From NCBI GenBank assembly GCA_965222835.1, contig CBDCUQ010000004.1, positions 806,001 through 870,000 on the forward strand: a DNA stretch of 64,000 bases, given 5' to 3'. The notes below the pieces were generated by a model, which saw only the letters and a list, made by a program, of their open reading frames with translations, made no database searches and was not told the DNA's origin. Each line of letters starts with the position of its first letter. The first letter of the stretch is position 1. This document shows positions 18,380 through 27,697 of this stretch, piece after piece. Made by a program: the position numbers and the translations under genes. The DNA comes from CBDCUQ01 sp965222835. Its GTDB lineage: Bacteria > Pseudomonadota > Alphaproteobacteria > Rhizobiales > Hyphomicrobiaceae.

Positions 18380-19636
18380 GTGAGCATGAACAGCGGGAAT
18401 GAGCCTCGCCCTTTCGACGGCGTAATCTGCATTGGCGGGTCGGATTGGTGGTACCACAACCGGGGTCACTTCGACTTCCAAATCATGCGGCGCATCGCGA
18501 AGCATTGGCCGGTGCTGTATGTGAATTCGCTTGGCGTTAGAGTGCCGAGCCTTCAGCAAAAGGGGCTCTTTGCCGAGCGGATGTGGCGCAAGGCGAAGAG
18601 TCTGTCGCGCGGCCTATCCAATCCTGAGAACCAGTTCTGGGTGTTTTCGCCCGCCTCGGTTCCCGGGGAGAAGGGGCAGAAGCTTTCCGGCTGGGCTTTG
18701 GCGCCGCAAATCCGGCTGGTGGCCTTACGGGCCGGAATTCGGAAGCCTCTGTTGTGGATGCATTGCCCTGCTGGGGCGCCGCTTATGACGTCGTTGCCGT
18801 CGGCCGGTATTGTCATGCAGCGTACCGACCGGTTTGAGGCCTTTCCGGAGGCAGATCCGGATCTTCTTTCGCGGCAGATTGCGGAGATCAAAGACAGGGC
18901 TGAGCTGGTTTTCTATGCGGCTCCGCACCTCGAGGATGAGGAGAAGAATGAGGTCCGGCGTACGGCGCTTGTCACGCACGGTGTCGATCTCAAGACATTT
19001 GCCGCTGCCGGGTCGGCTGGGGATGACGATCCAGAGGACCTGGCGGATCTGGGCCGGCCACGTATTGGGTTTATCGGCGGCATCGATGCACATACGTTCG
19101 ATCCGGATCTTTTTCGGGCGGTTGTTGCGCGCTGTCCAGATCTGCAGTTTGTGATGATTGGCAGCTGCTCGTTGCCCGAAGGCTGGTGCCCTTACGAGAA
19201 TGTTACCTTCCTTGGGCGAAAGCCCTACGACAGCGTGGCACGGTACATGGCGGCGATGGATGTTCTCATCATGCCCTGGAACAAGAGCGACTGGATCAAG
19301 GCCTGCAACCCGATCAAGCTCAAGGAATACCTGGCCGTCGGCCGTCCGGTTGTCACAACGGACTTTCCGGCGCTCAAGGGTTGGCGCGATCTTCTGCGTG
19401 TGGCCGATGATCCGGAGGCCTTTGCAGCTGCCATACGCGAGTCGCTTTGGATGGGGATCGATGCAGCGTATGCCCGGTCCCGGCTTGCCTCGGAAACATG
19501 GGAAGCGAAGGCTCGCACGGTGATGCGCGAGATCGAAAATCTGGGTCTCGTGTTCCGTCCGCGCGGAAAGTTTTTCCGCCGTCCTGAGCCTGCGGACGGC
19601 GTGGGTCCGGCGAGCGCTGTTGCACGTACGGGATGA
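18380..19636 (+). CDS. Glycosyltransferase (GT-B, family 4/1-like)
   Basis: A 418-aa protein. The N-terminal half contains ICIGGSDWWYHNRGHFDFQIMRRIAKH, a signature of a group of EPS glycosyltransferases that bind a polyprenyl-linked acceptor. The C-terminal half has IGFIGGIDAHTFDPDLF, LQFVMIGSCSLPEG, FLGRKPYDSVARYMAAMDVLIMPW and KLKEYLAVGRPVVTTDFPA, the usual GT-B nucleotide-sugar site. The start is a GTG at 18380 or the ATG two codons later. It faces away from the GT2 pair and converges on the polymerase gene. No substrate can be assigned. Confidence 0.85.
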   Translation: MSMNSGNEPRPFDGVICIGGSDWWYHNRGHFDFQIMRRIAKHWPVLYVNSLGVRVPSLQQKGLFAERMWRKAKSLSRGLSNPENQFWVFSPASVPGEKGQKLSGWALAPQIRLVALRAGIRKPLLWMHCPAGAPLMTSLPSAGIVMQRTDRFEAFPEADPDLLSRQIAEIKDRAELVFYAAPHLEDEEKNEVRRTALVTHGVDLKTFAAAGSAGDDDPEDLADLGRPRIGFIGGIDAHTFDPDLFRAVVARCPDLQFVMIGSCSLPEGWCPYENVTFLGRKPYDSVARYMAAMDVLIMPWNKSDWIKACNPIKLKEYLAVGRPVVTTDFPALKGWRDLLRVADDPEAFAAAIRESLWMGIDAAYARSRLASETWEAKARTVMREIENLGLVFRPRGKFFRRPEPADGVGPASAVARTG

Positions 19637-19669
19637 GGCGCGTTTGTTCCGTCCCTAGTCAGGATGGGA

Positions 19670-21010
19670 TCAGCCGTAGACGGGTTCCGGGAGTCCGGGG
19701 AATGCTGGTCTCTGCCCCGAGTAGCCCGGGCTGATGGGTTGCAGTCCCATCAGTGCCTTCTTCTTCTTCACCGTTACCGATTTCTTCTGCTTGGAATCAG
19801 CAAACCAGCCACCTAATCCGACGAAGAAGAAGAAGAATGAGAGCACGACGTTCCATAAGTGGACGGTCGAGGCTGCAAGGCAGAATGCAATCAGCGAAAT
19901 CATCCAACCGCGTGCGAGAATGCGCCGTCCGATGTCGCGTCCGCAAATGGCGCGCTTGAAGACGTCCCGGCCCAGAAGGACGATGGGAAGTATCAACAGC
20001 AGGACTCCGGGGATGCCGGTGCGGATGGCGATCGCCAGCCAGAACGTATCGATGGTGGAGGAGACCATCCACACTGGGCGATTCCAGTCGCCGAGCCCGA
20101 GCCCCATCCAGGGGTGTTGCCAGACGCTTTCAAGGCCAAAGTGCCAGATCATAGTGCGGTAGAAGCCGGTCCAAGGATCGAGTGTGAAAGAGGTGGCGAT
20201 GATCTGGACGGGCGTTCGGTTTGACATCAGAGATACGCCGATGAACAGGCCGAATATCGCGGCTAACGTCATCGAGGTTCTCAAGTTGATGCCGCGCGTT
20301 ATGCGCTCCCAAAGGAGCATGGTGCTTTGTAGTATGAGGCAAAGCAAAGGGGCCGAGGACATGGAGAGCAAGGTGGCAAGGCAGACGGTGAGGGCCCTCC
20401 AGAAACGTCTGGCCACGCGTGTTTCGATCGCCCAGAACACGGCCAGGAGTGCCGCGCAGAACGTGCCATAGTGGATCGGGTGATCGAACACGCTCGCTGC
20501 GCGGGCCATACCAAGGCGGTAGCTGATTGGCGGCATTGGTTCGCCACTGGTGAACTTGCGCAGTATGGAGTGGACGAAGTACTTGCCCGCGGCCGTGTCC
20601 AATAGGGCAAGTGCTGCGGCGCCCAGGATTGCGAAGAAGAGGAAGTGCGTGGTTCCGATGAAGGCTTCCTCGTCGCGGATGAAGACGCGGGCAACGAAAT
20701 ATGCGCCCGCACTTTCGAGCGCAGTCGCAGCGCCAAATACGAATCCGCTCCAACCTGTGTGGTAGGTGTAGGCCCACGCGGTCCAGGCCCCAAAGGCTAG
20801 GACTAGGAAATCGTAGTTGCGCGCACGGATGCCGGGGTCAGACAGAAGCCGATGCAGTGCAATCGGCATTAGGACGAGCAACGCTAACCGGTGCGGGGGC
20901 AGGCGCAGGCCTGCAAGATAGAGCGAAAGCTCTCCCGGACACAGGAACCCCAAGATGAGGAGGATGATCGGAATTGGCGCGCGGATGCGTTTCTTTTGGC
21001 TGACGCTCAT
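19670..21010 (-). CDS. O-antigen ligase/Wzy-like membrane protein
   Basis: A 446-aa polytopic protein with about ten or more hydrophobic segments and a large extracytoplasmic loop in the second half (around GFYRTMIWHFGLESVWQHPWMGLGLGDW), the pattern of the WaaL/Wzy O-antigen ligase family (Wzy_C). In this locus a polymerase for the exopolysaccharide is more likely than a lipopolysaccharide ligase, because it follows the initiating sugar transferase and the Wzc/Wza-like genes on the same strand. The ATG at 21010 is preferred; the frame extends to 21064 but would overlap the upstream gene. The C-terminus is rich in Lys and Gly and lies outside the membrane part. Confidence 0.8.
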   Translation of the reverse strand: MSVSQKKRIRAPIPIILLILGFLCPGELSLYLAGLRLPPHRLALLVLMPIALHRLLSDPGIRARNYDFLVLAFGAWTAWAYTYHTGWSGFVFGAATALESAGAYFVARVFIRDEEAFIGTTHFLFFAILGAAALALLDTAAGKYFVHSILRKFTSGEPMPPISYRLGMARAASVFDHPIHYGTFCAALLAVFWAIETRVARRFWRALTVCLATLLSMSSAPLLCLILQSTMLLWERITRGINLRTSMTLAAIFGLFIGVSLMSNRTPVQIIATSFTLDPWTGFYRTMIWHFGLESVWQHPWMGLGLGDWNRPVWMVSSTIDTFWLAIAIRTGIPGVLLLILPIVLLGRDVFKRAICGRDIGRRILARGWMISLIAFCLAASTVHLWNVVLSFFFFFVGLGGWFADSKQKKSVTVKKKKALMGLQPISPGYSGQRPAFPGLPEPVYG

Positions 21011-21047
21011 AGTCTCGTTCCGCAAGGGGCTCCCATCTTGCACGGCG

Positions 21048-22535
21048 TCAGAGTGCGTTCTCACCTTTGATGACAGCGCGGACCGTCTTGATCAGAATCT
21101 TCAGATCGAGCGAGAGCGACCAATTGCGGATGTAGTCCATGTCGGCGGAGACGCGCGCTTCCACTTTGCACGGTGTTGGCGTTTCGCCGCGATAGCCTTG
21201 GACCTGAGCAAGTCCGGTGATCCCGGGTTTGACCTGGTGGCGGTTTGCATACGATTCCAGCATCTCGCTGAATTTCTCGTCGTGAACCAATGCGTGCGGC
21301 CGGGGACCAACCAGCGACATCTCGCCCTTTAGGACATTGATGAGCTGGGGAAGCTCGTCGAGGCTGGTACGGCGAAGAACGCGGCCTACACGGGTGACAC
21401 GGCTGTCGCCGGCCGTTGCCTGGCGAAGTTCCGGGCCGTCTTCGAGCACCGTCATGGTCCGGAATTTGATGACTTCAAATTGGCGCTGCTTCAGTCCACG
21501 GCGCCTTTGCCGGAAGAATACAGGACCGGGCGTATCCAGTTTGATTGCCAGAGCGATCAGGGGGAACAGCGGCAAAGAGATGAGGAGGAAGGCTGTTCCC
21601 AGGAGCCTATCTTCCAATTTCTTGACGAGCGGTGCCCAGTCAGAGAGCGGCTTTTGTTTGACCCCGAGAAGTCCGACGGGACCGAGGTTTGAGACCGTGT
21701 GCTGGACATTGTTTGGCAAAAGATCAGACGCGATATGCGTTACGACATGCACATCGACCGGAAGATAGGCCAGCTGCCGTGTGATATCTGTAATGCGGCT
21801 TTCGGCGTTTTGTGGGAGTGCGACAACAATCTGGTCGATCTCCTCGTTGCGTGCCGCGGCGACAAGATCCTTCAGTTTGCCCGTTACATTCTGACCGCTC
21901 GTGTCGGCGCGATCGTCATCGATGCGATCGTCAAAGATTCCAGCGAGTGTGATTGAAAGTTCGGGATCTGACAGGTGCGCGCGCACGCGGCGGGCAATTT
22001 CGCCTGCGCCAAATACGGCCACGCGTTGATGGAAGCGACCCGCTGCGGTCAGGCGGGCAAGTACCAAACTGGCCGCCGCGCGGCTCAAGACAATCAGGAA
22101 GAAGCTTGCGGAGAGCCAGGTGACGGACCACACGAGGATATGTGCGTTCTGGATTGCATGCGGCAGGCCGAACCCCATCACGGCGCAGATTCCAATGACG
22201 AGACCTGTGAGCAGTCTCATGGGCTGTTGGGGAAAGTCATGCATCTTTGTCGTGTCGAACATGTTCCATGCGCGCAGGCACAAGTGCGTGATAATCGCCG
22301 CAGCAATGGCCGACTGGAGGAATAGAGGCCAGTTTGTAACAGCGATGTTGTAGGCGCCGTAGATCGTCGCCGGCAAGAAGGCGCCAGCCGCGACCGCAAG
22401 GCTGTCAAATAGGGCGACAATGTCGGCCGCCACACGGCGGGACCAACGCTTGGCGTGTGCCGTTTGCTGCTTGGCCGACGATTTTGGCGCCGGGTTGAGC
22501 GGGACCATTGTGTTGATGGTTGTCGACGAGGTCAT
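21048..22535 (-). CDS. Undecaprenyl-phosphate sugar phosphotransferase (WcaJ/PssY-like)
   Basis: A 495-aa initiating enzyme that transfers a sugar-1-phosphate to undecaprenyl phosphate in the inner membrane. N-terminal membrane segments (about residues 40-150) are followed by a CoA-binding/Rossmann-like domain (VAVFGAGEIARRVRAHL) and another membrane hairpin. The C-terminal bacterial sugar transferase domain has PGPVFFRQRRRG, FEVIKFRTM, RRTSLDELPQLINVL, GEMSLVGPRPH and KPGITGLAQVQGYRGET. The usual substrate for this subfamily is glucose or galactose, but this cannot be read directly. It is in line with the polymerase and the export genes. Confidence 0.93.
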   Translation of the reverse strand: MTSSTTINTMVPLNPAPKSSAKQQTAHAKRWSRRVAADIVALFDSLAVAAGAFLPATIYGAYNIAVTNWPLFLQSAIAAAIITHLCLRAWNMFDTTKMHDFPQQPMRLLTGLVIGICAVMGFGLPHAIQNAHILVWSVTWLSASFFLIVLSRAAASLVLARLTAAGRFHQRVAVFGAGEIARRVRAHLSDPELSITLAGIFDDRIDDDRADTSGQNVTGKLKDLVAAARNEEIDQIVVALPQNAESRITDITRQLAYLPVDVHVVTHIASDLLPNNVQHTVSNLGPVGLLGVKQKPLSDWAPLVKKLEDRLLGTAFLLISLPLFPLIALAIKLDTPGPVFFRQRRRGLKQRQFEVIKFRTMTVLEDGPELRQATAGDSRVTRVGRVLRRTSLDELPQLINVLKGEMSLVGPRPHALVHDEKFSEMLESYANRHQVKPGITGLAQVQGYRGETPTPCKVEARVSADMDYIRNWSLSLDLKILIKTVRAVIKGENAL

Positions 22536-22648
22536 GATTAGTTCCTTAACTGCAGGGGCGTGCAGCGGCCGGTTTCATTTGGGGGCTCGATGTGTTGGTT
22601 GATGCTTGTCTGATGTCAGCCATGTGCTCTGCCGTTGTGTGGTGCGCC

Positions 22649-24910
22649 CTAGGCAACGCGCTTCCGCTGTGATTTGGGAAGCGAAAGCGTTAGGTTGAAG
22701 CGGCGGGTATCATCGAGGAACGAGGGGTCCACTTTGTTGACGACGGCGCCAGCGATTTTCTTCTGATTGTGTCCCAGCGACTTCAGTGCGCGGCGGGCAA
22801 GTTTTTTCGGTGTCTTGCGCCAAGTCATGACGAAGACGACTTGGTCGGCATGGTCTGCAAGGATGCGCCCGTCGATTACCGGGAGCAGGGGTGGTGCCTG
22901 AAGGATGATGGTTTCGTATTGTCGACGGAGGCCGGATAGGAACGCGGTCATGGGACTTGAGGTCAGGAGTTCGGGCGCTGAAACGGACAGACGGCGGGCG
23001 CTTGCGGCTGGCAGAAAGTGAAGGCCGGTCGTGACGTCTTGAAGGATGGCATTCTCGACAGACTGTCCGCAGGAGAGCATGTCAGCGATACCTTGCGGAC
23101 GGTGCGGGGTGAGGCGCCGCGAAAGCGGCGACATGCGCAAGTCGCCGTCGACGAGTAGGACGCGATTGCGCGTCAGTGCAAAGTGATGCGCAAGATTGGA
23201 TGCAACATCCTCGGCATTCTCACCTGGTAGGCTTGACGCAACGAGAATGATTTGCGGTGCGCTGTTCGGGCGGCGAACGTCGATCTCTCGCCTAAGACCA
23301 CGGATCGATTCGGCAAAAAAGCCGTTGGGTTGCGACAGGACCAGGCGGGCCTTACGCGCCGGATCAGGGCGTTCGCCGGCAGGGGGCGCGATCAAGGGAA
23401 CCGAGGACAGGTGCGGTATGTTCAGAACTTGCTCGACGTCTTCGGGGACGGTAATTCCCGGGATTGCCAGCTCGATGAGCAAGACCAGGGCGATGCCAAG
23501 AGCAAGTCCGAGGGCGGTCGCGATCAGGACAATCTGCGTGCGTTTGGGCGAGGCCCGGTGAAGGGGTACGCCGGCTGTTTCCACGATGCGTGCGTCGGGC
23601 AGTTGAAGTTCGCGCGTTTCTGAGGTGGCCCTATAGCGGGCGAGCAGCGCTTCATAGAGTTGCTTCTCGGTCGCGGCCTCGCGTTGCAACTCATTGAGCT
23701 TCAGACTTACAGAACGGATCGAAATGTCTTGATCCTTGATTCTGGCAAGTGCCAGATCGATTGCAGCTTGCTGCCGCTTTGCGACGTCGTACTCATTTTT
23801 CAGATTGGCGACGAGCTTTTGAATCTCGCCCCGAAGTTGAGCGCGGGACTCTGAAACCTCAGCGTTGATTCTGACGATCTCTGGATGGCGGGGACCGTAT
23901 TTGGTCTTCAGCTCGGCCTGCCTGCGCTGGACCGTCGATAGCTGTTCCTTGAGAACGCCAATCGTGCTGTTGTTGAGGACTGCAGAGTTATTATCGTTTG
24001 TGGCGCCGATCCTCGCCATGAGCTGGGCTTGCTCGTATTTGGCGCGGGCTGCCGCCGTGGCATTGCGCGCCAAGACGGACTGCTCCATGAGGCGCGCCAG
24101 TTCTTTCTCCTCGAGGAGATGTCCCTCGGAATCGAAGATCTTGTTACGGGCCTTGAAATCCGAGATTTTTCTCTCGGCAATCGCGACCTTCTCTTTCATT
24201 TCGCGGATTTTTATTTCAAGGGCTTCAGACGCATGTCCGGCAGCCTTCGTCTTCATCTCGCGCTGATCTTCGAGGTAGACCTCGGCAATTGTATTTGCGA
24301 TTAACGCGGCCTTGGCTGGATCCGAAGACGTGAACCGGATTTCAATCAGAAGCGTATTGCGCACGCGGCCGACCCTGAGGTGGCCGAAGACAGCTGCTGC
24401 GACACCGTCATATGCTGGTCGAGCTCCCTTCACTTGGTCGGGAGATGCAAGGGCAGGATCTTGGACGGGCCTTGCCGGAATAGACGGGGCTTGCTCAGCC
24501 GGTGGGTCCGCGTGGTTGAATATGCTGCGGATCCTTTGGATGATACTTGGGGCTGGTGCGCCGCCGGCAAATTCGGGATCGTTGCGCAGGCCAAGCTTGT
24601 CGATGGTTTTGAGGATGATCGCGCGCGAACGTACGACTTCAACCTCGCTCTCCACCGTGGCCGAATCGGCTTTGAGTTCGGAGAGCACGCTTTCAATTGC
24701 CGAAATCGACTTTGTGCGTGGGTCGATTTGGACGATGGCGGCGGCTTCGAAACGGATCGGAAGGGAGAGTGAGACGGCGGTGCCAATTCCGGCTGCAACG
24801 CCTGTTACCGCCGCGATCAGCAGGAAGCGCCGGCGGACAGCCGTGAACATGCGCTCGAAGCTGAATGCTCCGCCGCTGCTCTCTGTCTCTTCTGCTTCGT
24901 TGCCTAGCAT
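22649..24910 (-). CDS. Wzc-like chain-length/tyrosine-kinase family protein with degenerate ATPase motifs
   Basis: A 753-aa protein with a Wzz domain (TM at about residues 30-50, FEAAAIVQIDP), a long coiled-coil region with a GNVR-type segment (KTKYGPRHPEIVRI), a second TM (about 470-490) and a cytoplasmic BY-kinase-like domain. In that domain the Walker A position, normally PGEGKST, reads PGENAEDVASNLA, so the P-loop Lys and Ser/Thr are absent. The Walker B-like position reads YETIILQAPP, with Gln for Asp. The A' motif LLVDGDLR is kept. The C-terminus is basic and has no tyrosine cluster. The protein is probably a polymerisation and export scaffold without autokinase activity. It sits 14 bases downstream of the beta-barrel gene. 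Confidence 0.88.
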   Translation of the reverse strand: MLGNEAEETESSGGAFSFERMFTAVRRRFLLIAAVTGVAAGIGTAVSLSLPIRFEAAAIVQIDPRTKSISAIESVLSELKADSATVESEVEVVRSRAIILKTIDKLGLRNDPEFAGGAPAPSIIQRIRSIFNHADPPAEQAPSIPARPVQDPALASPDQVKGARPAYDGVAAAVFGHLRVGRVRNTLLIEIRFTSSDPAKAALIANTIAEVYLEDQREMKTKAAGHASEALEIKIREMKEKVAIAERKISDFKARNKIFDSEGHLLEEKELARLMEQSVLARNATAAARAKYEQAQLMARIGATNDNNSAVLNNSTIGVLKEQLSTVQRRQAELKTKYGPRHPEIVRINAEVSESRAQLRGEIQKLVANLKNEYDVAKRQQAAIDLALARIKDQDISIRSVSLKLNELQREAATEKQLYEALLARYRATSETRELQLPDARIVETAGVPLHRASPKRTQIVLIATALGLALGIALVLLIELAIPGITVPEDVEQVLNIPHLSSVPLIAPPAGERPDPARKARLVLSQPNGFFAESIRGLRREIDVRRPNSAPQIILVASSLPGENAEDVASNLAHHFALTRNRVLLVDGDLRMSPLSRRLTPHRPQGIADMLSCGQSVENAILQDVTTGLHFLPAASARRLSVSAPELLTSSPMTAFLSGLRRQYETIILQAPPLLPVIDGRILADHADQVVFVMTWRKTPKKLARRALKSLGHNQKKIAGAVVNKVDPSFLDDTRRFNLTLSLPKSQRKRVA

Positions 24911-24923
24911 TGCTACCCGTGTT

Positions 24924-26273
24924 TTAGAATTTTAGCCTTGCGCCGAGACGGAAGTGGTTCCGCGACATTTCAAAGAGTTCTTCGTTCGATTGACGGTCTT
25001 GGTAGGTGTAGTCCGCCGACAACCGCCAATTTCGGTTAAGCGTGTACTCGAGACCGAGGCGGGCCTGATAAGTGGTGTCTGCACGATCCGCACCGATGAA
25101 ATCGGATTCACCGACGGCGAGGCTGGCTGTGCCTGAGAGGTTGTGATAGATTTCGTACTTGGCGCCGACGTGTGCGACGGTATCGATGCGTCCCGAGTCC
25201 AACGCTCCAATCGAGTCGTCGATCCTTCTGACAATGCCTGCGATAAGCTCCAGCCTCGGCGTGACGTGCCAGTTCACGTCGCCCTTGACGAGCATGGATC
25301 TGACATCGTCTCTCGTTTCGTCATCAAATTGGCGAATGCCGTAACCGACCACGAAACTCCACTGGACGAGCGGATTTGATTCCATGTTGAGACCTAGGAG
25401 GGCTTCATAGCCGTTCGAGTCTTGGCTTTGGCGGCCGATGCCGTCGTCGGTTCTCCGGTAGAGTGCAACCTTGCCAATGGCCTCGAACCCCGGTGAAAAG
25501 CGGTATCCGGCGCGAAGCTGGCTGCGGTAGAGCAATGTGTCGCGGAAATCCTGGTCAATGATGCTCCCGTTCGCTGCCTCGGCCTCGCTGTAATCGAGCT
25601 CGGTTACTGATGCGCTGAGCGTGCCGTAAATTCGTCCGGCATCTCTAGAGATTCCGAGGGCGAGATGATCTCTGCGGAATTCGGTGGGCTTGGCGATGTT
25701 AGTGGGCGCTGTGATGGCACCGGGTTCTTCGTGGAGAACAGCAGAACCTACGGATGCGGAGATAGCGTGGGCATGATTGATATCGATGCGGCCGCGGAGC
25801 AGGCCGTGAAGATCGACATAGTCTTGATCCTCAACATCCGCGTACGAGATGGAGTTTACACCGGCGATAAAGTTTATGGCATGGCGCGGCAAGTCCGATT
25901 GGATGCGCAATAGTGGTGCCAACTCAAAACGCGTGTCTGACACAGGGTCAATATGACTTGCAAAGATGTTGTCATCATAGATGGTGGCGGCGTCAAATGT
26001 TGGGTAAGCGTAGAAGTTTCCGAACCGAAAACCTTCCTCCCGGTTGGGCTCGTATTTCTCAAAAGTATAACGGTCATAAGCTCCTTCGAATGGGCCTTCT
26101 GACAGGGACGTGGTGCCGATCAAGAGTGTCGGATCGTTGGTTAGATCCAGGGCTGCGGCACTTCCCGTGGTGCCAAGAATTAGAAAGACGCTTCCCGCAA
26201 GCGCACGTGCGCCGAGGCGTCCCAGGAATGGGGCGACCGTCGCACATTCGTGCAGGTTGCGTCTCAGGTTCAT
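24924..26273 (-). CDS. Outer-membrane beta-barrel protein of exopolysaccharide loci (BBP2-like)
   Basis: A 449-aa protein with signal peptide (hydrophobic residues 20-40, cleavage near AALA) and a long series of alternating amphipathic strands ending in an aromatic-terminated last strand (NHFRLGARLKF), as expected for an outer-membrane barrel. RFGNFYAYPTFDAATIYDDNIFA at the start of the mature part is typical of the putative beta-barrel porin 2 family found beside wza in EPS loci of Hyphomicrobiales. Its start codon shares one base with the stop of the Wza-like gene (TGATG), so the two are coupled. It probably helps export or secure the polymer; a specific function is not known. Confidence 0.82.
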   Translation of the reverse strand: MNLRRNLHECATVAPFLGRLGARALAGSVFLILGTTGSAAALDLTNDPTLLIGTTSLSEGPFEGAYDRYTFEKYEPNREEGFRFGNFYAYPTFDAATIYDDNIFASHIDPVSDTRFELAPLLRIQSDLPRHAINFIAGVNSISYADVEDQDYVDLHGLLRGRIDINHAHAISASVGSAVLHEEPGAITAPTNIAKPTEFRRDHLALGISRDAGRIYGTLSASVTELDYSEAEAANGSIIDQDFRDTLLYRSQLRAGYRFSPGFEAIGKVALYRRTDDGIGRQSQDSNGYEALLGLNMESNPLVQWSFVVGYGIRQFDDETRDDVRSMLVKGDVNWHVTPRLELIAGIVRRIDDSIGALDSGRIDTVAHVGAKYEIYHNLSGTASLAVGESDFIGADRADTTYQARLGLEYTLNRNWRLSADYTYQDRQSNEELFEMSRNHFRLGARLKF

Positions 26274-26854
26274 CAGAAGAAGCGCTCCGGAACTCGAATG
26301 TTGTCGCCGGGCAGAACATCGAGGTTGCTGGGCGTCGGCAGGCGGACGGGCGCTACGCCCTCGCGCACGATGATCACGTAGTTCTCATTGGCGCGGTATG
26401 TGTAGCCGCCGGCCATGGCGACGGCGTCACGCAACTTGAGCCCCATTTTGTAGGGGAACTCGCCTCCGGCCTTTACTTCGCCATGGACGTAGATCGGCCG
26501 ATAATTGGTGATGTCGACGGTGACGCGCGGATTCTTTAGATAGCCGTCGGCGTAGCGCCAGGCGACGGCGTTGCGGAACTCCTCGAGAGACTGGCCGCGG
26601 GCTGGAACGTCGCCGATCAATGGCAGCGAGACATTGCCGAAGGCGTTGACCTCAACGGGGCCCGATAGGTTCTCCTCGCCGAAGACAGCGACGTTGAGCT
26701 TGTCTCCAATACCAAGGCGATAGACGCGGCCGAGCCTGTTGGGGCCTTCGGCAAAACCTGGTGGAGGCGCACCGACACCATCCGCGCATGCGGACAGCAG
26801 GGATGCAGCCAGGGCGACAGCGGCGCACAAGCGCTTAGAAACGTCGAGCAACAT
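26273..26854 (-). CDS. Wza-like polysaccharide export lipoprotein
   Basis: A 193-aa protein of the Poly_export/SLBB class. The start at 26854 gives a lipoprotein signal peptide with lipobox LSAC; the frame extends upstream to 26935. Poly_export begins at YRLGIGDKLNVAVFGEENLSG and continues with VSLPLIGDVPARGQSLEEFRNAV and PRVTVDI, then one SLBB region with PIYVHGEVKAGGEFPYKMGLKLRDAVAMAGGYT. It is short compared with Wza, lacking the C-terminal amphipathic helix of the pore, as in many alphaproteobacterial homologues. It is the first gene of the export set and overlaps the beta-barrel gene by one base. Confidence 0.9.
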   Translation of the reverse strand: MLLDVSKRLCAAVALAASLLSACADGVGAPPPGFAEGPNRLGRVYRLGIGDKLNVAVFGEENLSGPVEVNAFGNVSLPLIGDVPARGQSLEEFRNAVAWRYADGYLKNPRVTVDITNYRPIYVHGEVKAGGEFPYKMGLKLRDAVAMAGGYTYRANENYVIIVREGVAPVRLPTPSNLDVLPGDNIRVPERFF

Positions 26855-27096
26855 ACGCACTACCAATTCGAGCTCGAGACCGATGTTTGTGGGGGCCAAT
26901 CGGACATGGAGGCCCATGGCAGACTTTCCCCGCACCCCTTAGAAGGGGGCTCGCACGCTTAATTTGGGGTGAAAAAAAATCGTCTGACTGAAAATAAGTC
27001 TCTGAACAAACGCCTTAAATCCGTGTCAATCGGTTCGTGCCGAAACGGTTTCGAAGACGCTGGCAATAAGTCTTACCGTATGGAAAACGACGTGCG

Positions 27097-27477
27097 TCAG
27101 AGGCGTGCCAAGTTGGTTTCGCCGGTAAGAATATCGAAGGTGCAGACCAGGCCGGAGTGGATGTCGCCCGATGCGAGCACCAGGTGCGGGTTCTTGAACC
27201 TGGCATTCCATTGCGGATCGTCGACATTCCAAAGGTAGACGGGCAGGTTTCTGTTGCCTGCGGACAGAGTCACGGAGGAGGGATGGGCCCAATCGACGAG
27301 GAAGGCCGCCAGCGTTCGGCCCTGGGCGTCGCGCTGGGGCTGGCGTTTGCAGGCCTTAATCGCTTCGTGGCGGTAGGCGGATACCAGGGCCTGTTCAGCC
27401 CCGGAACGAAAGAGCGTGTCCTGAAACCAGACTTTGGCTCCGGCCATCAGCGCCAGAGTGATCACCAGCCATCGCAT
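27097..27477 (-). CDS. Hypothetical exported or membrane-anchored protein
   Basis: A 126-aa protein with an N-terminal hydrophobic segment (residues 3-16) and a soluble remainder with a Cys pair (ACK and LVCTF) that could form a disulphide in the periplasm. The sequence LPVYLWNVDDPQWNARFKNPHLVLAS looks like a compact folded domain, but I do not recognise the family. It is on the same strand as the export genes, about 240 bases upstream of the Wza-like start, and may belong to that transcription unit. It is divergent from hprA. Confidence 0.65.
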   Translation of the reverse strand: MRWLVITLALMAGAKVWFQDTLFRSGAEQALVSAYRHEAIKACKRQPQRDAQGRTLAAFLVDWAHPSSVTLSAGNRNLPVYLWNVDDPQWNARFKNPHLVLASGDIHSGLVCTFDILTGETNLARL

Positions 27478-27697
27478 GGGGCACCGCCGTCGTAAGTGCG
27501 TTGCCGCACCCGGATGCGTGGGGCATCTGGCGCGGCAAATTGACCGAAAAATGCTGGCCTTCGAGTGTGCGCGTCAGTGGTGAACAATCGGTAAGCGCCT
27601 TCGCCATCGCGAAACGCTTGAAAGGTTCGCCCACCTCAGGCATGGATCGGCCATAAGCCCGTACCAAAGTCGAATTCCGGGGGAGGATACGCAACTC

